Positions 1 through 12,004 of a stretch of DNA of 64,000 nucleotides are shown here, in pieces; position 1 is the first letter of the stretch, and every line of letters begins with the position of its first letter. Below the pieces are notes generated by a model that ran no database searches, was not told the DNA's origin, and saw nothing but the letters and a program-made list of their open reading frames with translations. The stretch is taken from assembly GCA_012845835.1 (NCBI GenBank), contig JABAKD010000027.1, positions 4,729,465-4,793,464 of the forward strand, in the 5' to 3' direction. Both the position numbers and the translations under genes were made by a program. This DNA comes from Undaria pinnatifida (lineage: Eukaryota; Sar; Phaeophyceae; Laminariales; Alariaceae).

Positions 1-329
1 CTTGTTCTCGTGGTGTTTGTTCGTATTTCAAAAGATGTTGCTGTAGCCACTTTTCCTATCCCCTCTCACCCGCCCTTGGTAGCTGTGGGCGAACACGGCG
101 ACGGTATGCCACCGTGCGGCAAATGGGGATGAAGTCGTTTACTTCAAATCGTACTATTGGCATTTTCCACACGTATTTCTACGGCTGCTTCGCGGGAGCT
201 CTGGCATCAGCAGAACTTGGGTATCCCAGACTCGGTGTTGCCATAATGTGTGTCCCGGTGTAGAGGTGTGTTATGTTGTTCGCGGGTACAATCGCTGTGT
301 GCGAGACACGCTTGAGTTTGGACGCGTGC

Positions 330-815
330 TACGATAGAGGGAGCACGTTTCATCTGAAACGGTTTGTAAATGACGGGGCCCCTTAACCCCAAATCGTCGA
401 AAATATTATAGGGGATTTTGTTGGCGTGATTATCGTCGTGTACCGAGAAAAAAAAGGACCAGCTGTTCAGAGTGCCTAGCGGCGTGGGTAGGCACAATTC
501 GACGCAAGTCCACGAGGGAAGAAAATGCTGAACTTTCTGCCTATAAAAATGAAGGCACGTACCGTAGTGGGGAGGGGGGAGAAGGTCCCGCTGTGTGACC
601 CCGGATCTGAGTTACTAGCGGGAAACAGCGCGAGAGAATTACGAACATAATACATGGGATGATTAAAAAAAAAAAAGACACACAGGCAACGGGATCTATC
701 TGTTATCTGGTAACGTAGCAGTTTTATTTTTCTCCAAATCCTTGTTTGGGAGAGGTCTTGAGCTCCCAAAGTGAGGAACCTCGGAAAAAGATAGCGCACC
801 TCTGTCTTTGACGCG
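330..815 (-). repeat. MITE-like repeat, minus copy, interrupted
   Basis: On the minus strand the element starts near 815 with the AGAGGTGC end, runs through a segment like the copy at 33185-33270 (to about 690), and ends at 330-420 with the conserved GACGATTTGGGGTTAAGG core and the CCCTCTATCGTAG end. The two halves are separated by about 250 bp of unrelated sequence, so this copy seems to carry an insertion. GACGCGTGCTACG occurs at both ends. Confidence 0.55.
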
Positions 816-1555
816 TGCTACGAAGATGGTGCCTGCGCCCAAGAGAGGTTAATAGCAACACAACCGCAAGGACCAACAATGAAGTATGCACGCGCGTTTT
901 GACGTTTTGACGATCTTACCTCCTTTTGGTGTTTTGTCTTTCCAACGCCAGTCGTACAGCCCTCACACAGCAGTGTATCCTGGACGTGATCGCTCGTAAC
1001 ATCCCGAGAGACCAAGAGTGCACAGTCTGCGTCATTTCTGTTTTTGTTATGGACACGGGGCGGGGTGCTCTACAGGCAACTGAACTTGGTTACGTCACAA
1101 GAAGCATGTGTGCGTCATCAGTCGGGCGTTCACAGCCCGTCGGTTAGTTCACCATTCTGACCCCCGCGGGACTCGTGTCTCCTGTTCTCTTTTCTTGAAG
1201 GACCGATACGAAATACACCCTGCAGCGTTATACTCGGACGGCAAACTGTTGGCGCCTTAAGAAAAAAATAAAATAAATCACCTTCGAACATAAAGTACAA
1301 ATACTGGCGGTATGACTCGCCCCCTCACCCGTCACAAAAGAAAAGACGGAGTTAAAGAACGTTGGCTTACGCTGTCAGCACAAAATATGCAATCAGGAGA
1401 AGACGACAGCAAGACCCCCCCCCCTCTCTCCTAAGTGAAAAAGCGGTAATAGCGGTGCTTCACATATTACTCTCCCATGAAATATAGGAAGAGGACACGC
1501 AGAACCGTGGCGGCGGCGGGAATAACCAAACGAAAAAAGCGACGTAAACGCCTCC

Positions 1556-1786
1556 TACTGTGGAGGTGAAGCAGTGCATTTCTGAGGCTGTTCACTCGGG
1601 ACATTTTATCCCTGGTGCCAACCAGGGATTTGAGCCAAAATAAAATTGCGATGAAAATCCAACGGCCTAGGTACACCAAGAAAAATGTTTAAGAAACGGA
1701 AATAAATTCCGCCGATGACGGGTTAACGAGCCCCGCCAATCACAAAACGTTTCAGCCAAAAAGTGCTGCCTCTATGGCACCGTGTC
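1556..1786 (+). repeat. MITE-like repeat, plus copy
   Basis: Diverged copy running from TGTGGAGGTG to GCTGCCTCTATGG. The middle part (GATGACGGGTTAACGAGCC, then AACGTTTCAGCC) matches the conserved core of the copies at 33170, 52541 and 53387. No protein is encoded, so it is a non-autonomous element. Confidence 0.6.
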
Positions 1787-2419
1787 TGTGACTGCATTTG
1801 TAAGTTCGTTGCGGCAAGACGCTAAGCACCAGACTAAAACTAGGCGGGAGTAGCAAGACATTATAGACACCCCAAAAGCACGCCCGTACACATCCAACGT
1901 ACGAGCGGCCGCCACCCCCCTATAGCAAGAAAACCGAACCCGGCACTAGAGGCACCCTATGAACAATATAAAAATGGGCAGGTGGTGCACAGCGAGAACT
2001 GAGGCGGCGGCAGAAACCATGAACGAAACACGCTTGCGTGGCATACGAACAACTTGTAACTACTGGAGAACAAAAAGTTGGGAGTAGACCATAGTTACGT
2101 ACGCCATCAGCAAAAAGACACATAACCATTTTCTTATGTGGCAGCGTAGCTGCACCTCACGCACCATACGAGACAAAACGAGTGGGAGCAGTAGGGCGAT
2201 ACAAACGCAAAAAAATAAAACCCAAACGCGAAAGGGCCCCAACAGCACCCGTCAAACCCTAAACGACGGCAACCGCCCAGAGAGTGGTGGCGGTCAGGCC
2301 GCGTCCACCACGGGTCCTAAATCGTAACGATCTTCCCTTCCCACCCACTCCCGGCAGTAACGTTTCCATCAACAAGCTGCAGCACGCGAACGCCACCGCC
2401 TCCGGTGCCGCTGGGCGGA

Positions 2420-2575
2420 GGGTTGCCGGTGCCACAGACGTCCAAAATTGGCGAGCAGTCCCCGCCTAGTTCCGCCACGGGGGCGGCAAGGGCGGGCAGA
2501 GGGTTGCCGGTGCCACAGACGTCTCAATTTGGCGAGCAGTCCGCGGCAGGTTCTGCCACGGGGGCGGCAAGAGCG
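2420..2575 (-). repeat. Tandem duplication covering the stop codon of the minus-strand frame
   Basis: A unit of about 80 bp (GGTTGCCGGTGCCACAGACG, then TTGGCGAGCAGTCC on the plus strand) occurs twice. In the copy nearer the gene the frame reads AAT TGA; in the next copy the same place reads ATT TTG and stays open. Confidence 0.7.
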
Positions 2576-3960
2576 GGCGACGCCGCGGCGGCCGCTTGGG
2601 CAACGGGGGTCGCGACGGCGGGCGTCTCCACGGCGGCAGGTTCTGCCATGGGGGTGGCAGGGGCAAGCGACGCGGCGGGCGCCTCCACGGCCGCAGGTTC
2701 TGCCATGGGGGCGGCAGGGGCGGGCGCCGACGCGTGGGCTGGTTCGGGCACGGAGGCGGTCGGGGCGAGCGCAGCGGCGGGTGCCGCCGCGGGGGCTGGT
2801 TCGGCCAAGGGGGCTGGAAGGGCAGGCGTCTCCACGCGGGCGTCAATGCCGGGCACCGCCGTACCGGCAGATTCCACCACTGGGGCGGCAAGGCTGGGCA
2901 CTACAGCTGGTGTCCGGAAAGCTGTCAACAGCTTTTGTTTTACCTCTGCGGCCTCGGCATCCATGCCCAGTTCCGTGAGCATGTTCAACTCCCCTTGGAG
3001 GTTGATGATCTTTTCACGCTTGTCCAAGCGCGCCTGTTCGGCCAAGGGGGCTGGAAGGGCAGGCGTCTCCACGCGGGCGGCAATGCCGGGCACCGCCGTA
3101 CCGGCAGATTCGACCACTGGGACAGCAAGGCTGGGCACTACAGCTGGTGTCCGAAAAGCTGTCAACAGTTTTTGTTTTACCTCTGCGGCCTCGGCATTCA
3201 TGCCCAGTTCCGTGAGCATGCTCAACTCCCCTTGGAGGTTGATGATCTTTTCACGCTTGTCCAAGCGCGCCCGTTTCAGCTTGTCTGCCGCCGCCTTATC
3301 TTCTAAAACTGTGCTTATTTTTAGCACTGCTGATGCCAGCTCCACCTGCGTGGCATCCTGGGGAGGGTTTTTGATTAGGTCCACCACCTCACGCACGGTG
3401 CCCCGCCCCACCCCGCCGGCGCTGTCTTTGGCAGCATGTTTCCTTGCCTCAGCCCTGCTATGGAACTCCCTAGGTCCGACCGCCATCCTGATGGCACGCC
3501 TGGAAAGCATACCCAGGTCAGCCTTTCCTCCACCGCCCCCGTTCTCTTGATCGCAGTCGGTATCCACACCACCACCACCTTCCTCTTCGAGTTTCACGCC
3601 GCCGCTTGTCCTCCTCTTCTTCATCTTGGGGCCGCTGTTGGGCGTCAAGGCCAAGTCGCTGTCTTTCGACGAACTAGGCCGGCCGAAGAGGGCGAACGTG
3701 AGAAAAAGGTCGTTGAGGTAGTCGTCCGGCATTGGGAGGTACTCCGTGGTTGTGTCCCTTCCATTTCCCTCTGCCTCCACCATCTCATCCACAAATGGAA
3801 CTCCCGAAACGTCGGCGATCTTGGCTTCTTTTTTGCTGCCGGGCTCGAGTTCCCACAGTTTTTGGTTGAGCTGTAGTGCGATGTCCTCCACTTGGTTGCC
3901 TGAAGGAAGTTCATCACCTACCAGGAGGCTGCAAGAGACAGACGACGAACGAGATGCCAA
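2524..3960 (-). CDS. Ala/Pro-rich hypothetical protein with a 79-residue internal duplication
   Basis: Long uninterrupted minus-strand frame of 478 codons. No family is recognised. The N-terminal half is mixed and acidic, with a KMKKRR basic patch (near residue 110) that could be a nuclear signal, and a helical Lys/Glu/Leu-rich segment around residues 200-270. A block of 79 residues, starting at the ARLDKREKIINLQGEL motif, occurs twice in tandem (DNA period 237 bp, near identical). The C-terminal 130 residues are degenerate Ala/Pro repeats. A splice-acceptor-like TCTCTTGCAG lies about 10 codons after the ATG, so the true N-terminus may come from an upstream exon. The TGA stop at 2524-2526 is followed by 68 more open in-frame codons. 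High GC and repetition could keep a frame open by chance, but the non-repetitive first 250 codons argue for a real gene. Confidence 0.5.
   Translation of the reverse strand: MASRSSSVSCSLLVGDELPSGNQVEDIALQLNQKLWELEPGSKKEAKIADVSGVPFVDEMVEAEGNGRDTTTEYLPMPDDYLNDLFLTFALFGRPSSSKDSDLALTPNSGPKMKKRRTSGGVKLEEEGGGGVDTDCDQENGGGGGKADLGMLSRRAIRMAVGPREFHSRAEARKHAAKDSAGGVGRGTVREVVDLIKNPPQDATQVELASAVLKISTVLEDKAAADKLKRARLDKREKIINLQGELSMLTELGMNAEAAEVKQKLLTAFRTPAVVPSLAVPVVESAGTAVPGIAARVETPALPAPLAEQARLDKREKIINLQGELNMLTELGMDAEAAEVKQKLLTAFRTPAVVPSLAAPVVESAGTAVPGIDARVETPALPAPLAEPAPAAAPAAALAPTASVPEPAHASAPAPAAPMAEPAAVEAPAASLAPATPMAEPAAVETPAVATPVAQAAAAASPALAAPVAEPAADCSPN
2801..3274 (-). repeat. 237-bp in-frame tandem duplication inside the coding frame
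   Basis: Two adjacent copies (starting near 2801 and 3038 on the plus strand) differ at only a few positions. The length is a multiple of three, giving two nearly identical 79-residue blocks, so the duplication is recent. Confidence 0.85.
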
Positions 3961-6900
3961 AATTACGATACTGATGTCGACGACACACTGTCGTTTGCCC
4001 GTATTTTTATATTTATTTATTTTTCACGCATGAGCTGCCTTCTAATAACCGGAGCTTTACCTTCCAAGGCGAAAAAAAACACGAGTAACTCAAAGTACCA
4101 TGATGCGCGCTATAAACGGTACACCTAGACAGCGAACAAAGAGTCCAGAATGGGGGGCGAAACAAGAACCAAGGTATCATAGCCTAAGGCTAAACCGAAA
4201 AAATAGCGAGGTTGTGGTCGCGGAGCAAATAACTCAGGACGTTACAAAATTTGCCAGGTCTGAAAAAAAAATGGTTCCGTTTATCATCCAAGGCAACAGC
4301 GGAGTGGGTTTTCGTAGCTCTGTTTTGCGAATTTCGACACGAAAAATTGTGTAGACACGGGAAAGGGGTTGGCCCTAAGAATTACGCGCTGACCACAAAC
4401 AAAACAACACGGAGACAAAAAGTTATGGCCATTTCAAACAAATGCCAGTATATCCGCGGCAATAACTTCTTTTTTTGTCAGCGCGTGAAGTCCTACCACA
4501 AAGCGCTCCGAATCACGTGTCAAAACTTGAGGGAAAAAAAACGACGAATTGGGCTGCGAAAACACTTGATAAGCTGACGATATGTGAAGGGCGTGCTCTC
4601 GCTGTGCGAGTTTTTGAAAATACGCCTGATTTTGAGTAATATCGTTGCATTTCTTCTAAATGGTCCCATTTTTTGTTTTTGTTTTTTCAAGCAACAAAGG
4701 ATTTGATTAATGTATGAAAATGGCTTCGTTTTATGTTTGGGATTCAGGAGAAGGGCCTGAATGCACCGGCACGGGCTGGTATTAGCTGTGAGGCTGCGCG
4801 TTGATTGGCTGATGATACACGGTATGCGTATTATGGCCCAAGTCATCACCGTTCAAGAGATGAAAGGATTGTCAAGTGGATGTCGGATTTACAACCGGAC
4901 CAGCTCGTAGTAGTGACGATGCAAGTAACCCCGGAAGCTTAACACGGACCAGTCAACTGGAGTTACTTGCGTCCAGAGAGGGCACTGTCAACAAATGTAA
5001 ACTTGGCGTCCAGGCCAAAACGGGGTGTAAGTCCCGCGCCAACGGTATATCTCGACTAATCCTTCCAAATACTTTTAATAATCCCCTTCAAACCCAAGTT
5101 CAATCAGTATTTTGCGTTTCGTATTTGGTTGCCTGATTTTTAATAGCGCTAGGGCCATATCTCGTGCTGGAGTTTTTACTTCTCAGGAAGACCATGTCTG
5201 GAGTTTAATGAAAAAAAAATTATCACCCGCGGCTCGCCTTGGTGATACTCTTTTCAACTTATCAACAAAAGCAAAGCTGAAGAACTCTGCAGGTTTGCCT
5301 GCGGCTGCCACATGCTGTACCCACCACGAATTCGCGGAATGTACACAACAACAGCCGTTTCAAATCAATTTCGGATACAATTGTTCGCCACAGCTCCTTC
5401 TACGAGCTGTGCCTCATTCATAAAAACATCTCCATCACCCTGGGGCAACAGGTTTACCACGTTTAAAAGTCAACAAACCTCGCCCTGAAAACAGTCATCG
5501 ATTTGAGGGTATCATTATTTTTTTTCTTTGCGCAATTCGGGTTCTGGGTGGAGGACAGGGCTCCACGAGTCAGAAGGATCAGAGTAAATACCTGCACCTG
5601 GTACCGTAGCATGTGTGGAGGACCATACAATCCCTTCGTGGTTTGTGCGGCGGCGACAGGACGAGAAGTGCGAACCGAATTGCGGGTGGTTGACGGCAAT
5701 GGGGGGGGGAAGGGGGAAGAATAGTCGTCGAAATTGTTGGTATTGTACGCTGCCGTCGCTGATGGAACCAACAAAGGCTACCTTGTGAAAGCCCTAGTGA
5801 TCTCTCCCTACTCTGCCATTCCCTAGATTTGCGCGGGTCAACGAAAGTCTGCTGCAGTAAAATAAGCGCGGAGCTCATAATCTACGTGCAACAGAAAACT
5901 AGAGATTTATTGTCGGGGAGACGACCAAAAACGAAACGGCTTCATGGTTCGATTGGAATGCGACAAAATCTCGATCCTGCCGCGATACACCTTTCCGTAT
6001 TATTTGATGCGGAAGCCTGACACTTGACAATGGGAGGCCGTGTCTTTATTCCTGCAGTACTTGCCTGGGCACTGACAGCAAGATTGGTTATCGTTCGTTT
6101 TCGTCAGCGAAAGGCATGCTATTGAATATCAGGCCATCAAAGCTCGCTCGTACACGCGCACTTCTTTGAGACGCCGCAAACGTGTGCCCACTGACCTGTC
6201 GTAGAGGTGATTATGCTTTTGCTTGATCACCCGCTGGGTTTCGGTGAACCTGATCCATAGTGCTCTATTCTTGCCGTCGTAGAGCTTCAGCGGTCCTGCA
6301 ACATGAGAGAGGGGTCGGTTGTCTGAGTTGCAGTGAAGTTTGTGTCTCGAGTCTCTCGGGCATGTTTTTGACAAGGGTGCGTGGTCTTTGCTGCGGATTG
6401 TTACCCTTTGTATGCGCCTGTCGCATGATTGAGATTCGAGTAGTTGTTTCTCATGGATGTTGCTGATGCGCAGAATACAACTTAGTCTATGGCGTTAACG
6501 TCTTTGCTGCGGGCTACGGTGGGCCGGACGAACGAGCTTCCTACAGCAGCATAGACTGCCGGGCTCATCGAGTAAAGCAGTACAAGCAGAACGAGCAAAC
6601 AATATGGACGAATCAATCTTGCTTCGTTTGATGATGGTTGACAACGAGGGGAGACTGCTGCTGGTGGGCGTTGTGGTATCTGCATGTTTCACATCTGCGT
6701 GTAGGCAGGTTGATCTTTTTCATGGGAACGGAATTCATAGTTGTCCCTCCACACGCCGGAACACGTGTGCTCGAATTCCTAGAGACTGTTGTTGCTGCCG
6801 CTGCATCTGCTGGTAATGATACTGAACTCATACGGGTATTTTCGCTCTACATAGGACTGGAGGATAGGACTGGAGGACACTTGTCGCGCTTCTTCGTACA

Positions 6901-7193
6901 CTGGCGGGGTCAGCGGGCGGGGCGGCAGGGCCTCCTGGCCTGGTCGATTCACAATCGTACTCCGTCACTACTCGCACTGCTGTGTCGGAAGCGGTGACAT
7001 GCAGCGCGTGTGTCATGCAACTGCTTCGTTAAAACTCGCCTACTCCGTCTATGATGCCTTGCCTCAGCAGATAGGGTGGTCTCCCCCGGCACCTATGTAT
7101 AGTTGCTTGGTATCACAGATCACAGACACGGTTTTATAGTCAAAATAAACCAGTATGGCCATCAACTTAAGAGCTATTGTTATGTTAATATTA
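3961..7193. other. No supported gene
   Basis: Only short open frames are present on both strands, none with recognisable domains or a splice-consistent arrangement. AT-rich stretches alternate with GC-rich ones. A G run lies at 5701-5709. Confidence 0.45.
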
Positions 7194-7577
7194 CTATGAA
7201 TACATTATTATATTTCGGACGAATTGGGTACTCTCGGATTTCACATATTTGTTGTCCTGAAACTCACCGTTTAGGTTAGACTGTCCCATCATCTCCTTCG
7301 TTATCCATTTCGGCAACTGGTAGTCATGGTCGTCCATCCACATCAAAAATCCAGGCACTACGAAGTCCTTGTAGGACTCAGACGCCTTCGAGTTGCGCTG
7401 GTCTTGGGAAAATGTCTTCCCGCACCGTTGTATACCATTGCAGCAATAGTACACAGCACAGTTTTGAATTGCGGTCAGTATTGACTTGCTTTTTTTCGCC
7501 GTAAAGCTTGCCACCAGCCTTTTAATGCCCCATTCGAAAAAGTCGTTGTTTTCCAGCTTGAGTGCGACAGTGGCCAT
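7194..7577 (-). CDS. Orphan open frame, hypothetical protein
   Basis: A 127-codon frame with balanced amino-acid use (aromatics, Lys, Asn, Asp, Cys) unlike the low-complexity frames around it. No family is recognised. It stays open upstream of the ATG for 14 more codons (ending at about 7619), and those residues also look coding-like, so this may be an internal or 3' exon, or a fragment of a transposon-encoded protein. A cysteine-rich stretch (CAVYYCCNGIQRC, near residue 41) is the most distinctive feature. No partner exon was found. Confidence 0.4.
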   Translation of the reverse strand: MATVALKLENNDFFEWGIKRLVASFTAKKSKSILTAIQNCAVYYCCNGIQRCGKTFSQDQRNSKASESYKDFVVPGFLMWMDDHDYQLPKWITKEMMGQSNLNGEFQDNKYVKSESTQFVRNIIMYS

Positions 7578-8589
7578 TGTGGTCTGCGTGTTGGCCTTGA
7601 GGGTGACGGCAGTGTAAGTTCAGATGAAAATGCGAGCTGCGCGAATGCCACAGCGCGGGCAAGCTTTTTGAATTGTATTTCACTCCCGCTCCGGACACGC
7701 CCACGAATCTTACTGAGAACTATTATAAAAAAAACGGTTCATTTTTCATTTTCATTATTTATAAAAACCCGGTTCATTATAAAAAGGGTCGTCGATCCGA
7801 TTCCGCCCGTCTGATTCTGTCGTCCGAAAATCAAGCTCATTTCCTGTTTCGGATACGGTATTATAAAAGAGATGGCCTTTATATAATTAGACTTCAAAAC
7901 CACAGGGGATTTGGGGATTGTTTCGATTTTTGATTCACAGCACCCCCGGAGACTGGAGACTGGAGACCAGGAGACTGGAGATTGGGGGGGCAAAAAAAAT
8001 GGAGTTCCAACTTTGTGGGCAGCTACATGTAACTGGGACATAGGGGGAATTCGTCAGGCCGCAAGTGCGACACCTGGGACACCTGTCACGCTCAAGCTGC
8101 AAAGAGGGAACCATGGGGCGAGGGAAAGACCGTGGAAACTCCAAGCGGGGGAAAGGAGGGAAAGGGATCTACACTGCTCCAAAATGGAAGAATGGTGGGA
8201 CCATGGCCGGCGCAGGTATGATGGGACGCAATGTGACCGTCTCAAATTGTCGTTAAAATCTGCTACAGAAACATCCAGGTTTTCTAGGGTTGATAATAAC
8301 GGCACTGCACACGAGTAGCCTGCAAGCTTGTGCCCGGACGGGCAGCATAGTTGTATGTGATGCACTTGTGTTAGTCCCATGCGTCCTTCAATTGCCTAGG
8401 TGTTCGTCGCGATGCTCTTGGCATGGCCTTCGAGGAATGCGTCAAGTGGGCGTGTCTCAGAAGACATGGTGGAAGATTCCGCATTTTTCTTGCCATACGT
8501 ATCATAGCGCCAAAGATGTGCTATAAGGCTACTTGTACTGCTTCTGTTGTGGCTAGACTTTCGTATGACACATCATACCCCTTTGGCAT
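7578..8589. other. No supported gene; short AT-rich repeats
   Basis: The region at 7715-7880 contains several TTATAAA and CGGTTCATT repeats that could be a decayed MITE, and 7950-7985 has a GGAGACTGGAGACT short tandem repeat. Open frames on both strands overlap each other and none looks like a real protein. Confidence 0.4.
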
Positions 8590-8769
8590 TTTTTAAGGGG
8601 CATTTCTAACGAACGAAAAACTTCAGGAATCGTGACATTTGTTAGGAATCCTGATTTTTCACGTCACGATGTGCGACAACAAAAACACGCATAGAGTGTT
8701 TGCGAAAGTGTGTTTTTAGAAGTTTACTTTCCCCCCCAAAAGCACCTACGGTACGATTTGAGGTTAAGG

Positions 8770-9520
8770 CCATTTCTCATGCAGTCGGATTCCGCCAGTC
8801 GAAAACGGCCCTTTTCGACTGGACTTTTTTTCGACTGGATTCTTCTGGTCCTTCTTATCGTCAGTCGAGTCGATTTTATAGTTTTTGTGTTTTTCCTAGA
8901 GGCGGTTGGTGTGAGGGAGTACTGCTGCACAGCAGTCGAAATCGGTTGGCAGCTCGGTGCTTCGCGCTTTGTCCGCGGGCAACGGCTCGGCGAACCCTCG
9001 TCCCAGCGAGTTGGTGGCTTTGGGCTTAGCCGACGGCCGTCAAAGCTACGTTTGTGGAGTTGCACTCAGCCGAGAGCCGCCAAAGCTACAGCAGCCGCAG
9101 CCGCTGTTGGCAGCATGGGATCGAGACCGCGCGCTGCTGCCGTCGTGTGATACACGCTGCTGGCGAGCAAAACTAGGAATGCGCCACGCTGACTTGCTGC
9201 GAGAAGCAACAGCTGGAATAGCCAAGCCAGCGTCAGCGCCTTGTATGATACTGCAGTGTGGTACTTGGTATAGGTGTGTGGCGGTGTGGCCGTGTGGGTG
9301 TGTGTTTGGTGGTGGGATGAGCGATGCGATCGGTTCAAAAAACACATGTAAAACTTTTTCGACTGAGTTTTTCGGCTGGATCCGCCAGTCGGAATTCTCA
9401 GTCGAAAAAAGTTGAGTCGAAAAAGCCCTTTTTCGACTGCGTAAGAAAGCCCGATTTGGGCTTCAGTCGAAAAAGGCCGTTTTCGACTGACAAATTCGAC
9501 TGCATAAGAAATGGCCTAAT
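8770..9520. repeat. Nested inverted repeat with CAGTCGAAAA ends
   Basis: GGCCATTTCTCATGCAGTCG at 8770 and the inverted GACTGCATAAGAAATGGCC ending near 9517 form arms of 80-100 bp. Both arms carry several copies of the palindromic theme CAGTCGAAAA/TTTTCGACTG. It lies inside the larger foldback element. Confidence 0.7.
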
Positions 9521-9902
9521 TGTTGAAAAAAAAACAAAAAAGTACTTTAGCGAAGGTAGGAATTTGACGAAATGTACGGTACATTTTTGCTCTCCATATC
9601 ATTGGTTTATAAACACCGAGCATCTTCCATGCCTCGCACGCACCACCTGCGCTGCTTGCTGTACACAACACAACAACCGCCCTGGGAGCACAGAGGCTCA
9701 AGAGGTGTAGTTGGAGTGTAACGTGGACGAACGGCGTTGAATTGTGCCAGCGGGCCGCCGGCGGACTGCAGGCGGCCCGGTGCTACAGACTGTAGTACGC
9801 CCTCGCCCGCTAGGTGTCTGATGCGTTCCAAAATAAACTACTCGTACTCGTTGCCGTGACAACATGATGATGACCGCTCGTGTAATTCCACCACGCTGCG
9901 GT

Positions 9903-10140
9903 AGCAGCAGCAGTAGCAGCGGGAGCAAAAGCAGCAGCAGCAGCGGTGGTGGCGACGCGCCGCCACGGTCTATATGTCGGGGCGCCGGGCGTGCTCGGAG
10001 CAGAGCGCGCCGGCGCGGTGGCGCGCGTAGGCCGAGCGCAGCAGCAGCAGCAGCAGCAGCACCGATGAGAAGAATACTCGGTCCCAAAATAGAAAAATGC
10101 AAAAATGGACGCGTTTGCTGCTGTTGCTGCTGTTGCTGAT
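9903..10140. repeat. CAG/CTG trinucleotide tracts
   Basis: Imperfect AGC tracts at 9903-9945 and 10037-10062 and a CTG tract at 10117-10145 frame a GC-rich spacer. Alanine- and serine-rich open frames here are products of the triplet repeat. Confidence 0.8.
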
Positions 10141-11894
10141 GCTGTTTGTTTTTCTGTTGCTCAAGCTGATGCTGCCGGTAGCTGCCACTAGCTGTGCTGC
10201 CGCTAGCTGTGCTGATACTTGCGGTCGTGCGATAGCGGCGGCGGCACTGCGGCTAGCTGTGCATCGTTGCTGGGCTGCCGTTGCCACTCTTACGCTGTTT
10301 TTTTTTTGTTCTACTTTGGGTTTGCAGCGTTGCCCCACATCCCCACATCCCTCCTCATTTTCGGAGGCGTCGCCTGCAGGATTTCGTTTACCTCTGGCTC
10401 GAACACACGTAAATCTTGGTGGGAAGGCAATTCAGTTTTTTTAGCGGAAGGAAAGTAAGTTTCTAAAAAACGGATTTTCGCAAACACTCCAATCATGGCG
10501 TATTCTTTTCTAGATTTCTCCAAAACGATTAATAATCACGATTCATGACAAGTGCCACACCTCTTGAAAACACAAAAACACGCCTGATCAAGACACACAA
10601 AACCACTCTGCACCTCATGTCCACCTAGAGACCGAGAGAGAGGATATCCAAGGCCGGTGGGGGAATATGTGGGGTATGGCAGACCCTGCTAAGGACACCG
10701 ATTACGAAGAAAGACGTGGTACTGCGGACGCTGAGCGACTGCCCACAGGAAACGCTGAAAAAAGTCCGTGGCGCTTTGAGTGTAAATGTCACGAAACGTG
10801 ACATGAAAACGTGACATACAATATTTTATCGTTAGGAATGCAATGTCAGGATTCGTAGTATTTTGTCACACCCAGAGGTCACGATTCCTGACATTTTTTC
10901 TTGATCGTTAGGAACAGCCTTAGTAGTAAAGTCCCTTTCTTTATACACAGGTACGGGTGTGCCATACCTGGGACTGTAGCCCACAGCACATAGGTGCGGG
11001 CCCCAAACCAATGAGCTTTGGAGCCTATGATGCTTATGTGATATGCTGATACAAAAACGTCAAAGTAACAGCAGCAACCTCATATCATATCAGATCAGCA
11101 CCGCAAGCTGCGAGCAGCATTTTGTTTTTTGGGACGGAGAAGGGGAACCGACTGGAATTGAGTGTCAACGAGAGCACGTGCGAAGGAACGGGCCGAGTGA
11201 GCCAAGGCGATGGGGCGGTTATGGAGAACCGCAGCAGGAGGATGGCACACGGAGACTCACGATCCGCACGCACGTCATCATCACGAGAGCAGCAATCATT
11301 GTTTCTGGATTTTTTACGAGGCAGTAGAACATGTTTCTTGCGTCACTGATTTTTGTAGAGTTGGTAGAGTGTTATACCCTTCATGGGGAACGACCCCCCG
11401 CAATTTTCCAGGCACGGGCGTCGTAGCTGCTCTGCAACTTGTCAGATACCTCGGGAAGACGTAGCGATCATTGATATTTGTATGGTGGTTTTTGGTTCGA
11501 TTGATCTTTTTTTTACTGCATGTGCCCGCGGGTCGTCACTCCAGCACTCCAGACAGCAGGCGTGTTCGTCTGTGCTCACGATTACCGTGCGGTTCGTACG
11601 GTGCAGGCAGCACTACAGACAGCAACCACTGTTGTTTGTAGCCGCGAGTTGGTTAGTTGTGGGAACGAGGGAACTCTATGCTGTAGTTGAGTGGATACCC
11701 GCGGCCATGTGACTTCAGTTTGCATACTGAATCATTCATTTGTGCGCCTTTTTCGTGTATCGTGCGTTTTAGGTGGGAAATCGCAGTATTTCACGGTCAA
11801 ATTTTGATTTCATCTGGTTTTTCGGATCTTCCTAGGGCTCCAGCACCTTTGTGTGACCACGGACTCTAGATACATTGACAAGAGTTAATGTGAG

Positions 11895-11970
<76 letters not shown>

Positions 11971-12004
11971 AAACAACAACAACAACAACAAAAACAACAA
12001 CAAC
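11895..12004. repeat. (CAA)n microsatellite
   Basis: About 110 bp of nearly pure CAA triplets, with AAAACAAC interruptions toward the right end. Confidence 0.95.

Larger units (their letters stand above)
1..2316. other. Gene-poor left flank
   Basis: No coding exon can be supported here: open frames are short, low in complexity and lack domain-like composition. The stretch holds two copies of a MITE-like repeat (about 330-815, minus, and 1556-1786, plus), and a sequence at 541-567 resembling the 3' tail of the SINE family seen at 44330 and 58170. The rest shows nothing recognisable. Confidence 0.5.
8590..10922. mobile_element. Composite foldback element with long inverted ends
   Basis: The left end (TAAGGGGCATTTCTAACGA, then CAGGAATCGTGACATTTGT) is matched in inverted orientation by the right end (10850-10922: GTCACGATTCCTGACATT, then CGTTAGGAACAGCCTTAG). 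Further in, 8692-8735 (AGTGTTTGCGAAAGTGTG) pairs with 10450-10492. No transposase is encoded, so this is a non-autonomous foldback-type element. Between the arms lie a second nested inverted repeat and CAG/CTG-rich sequence. The arms are unequal in length because the right arm holds about 200 bp extra. Confidence 0.6.

Noticed and set aside
2405-3550. Plus-strand 381-codon frame
   Set aside because: It is the antisense of the minus-strand Ala/Pro frame and consists of repeat-encoded Ala/Gly.
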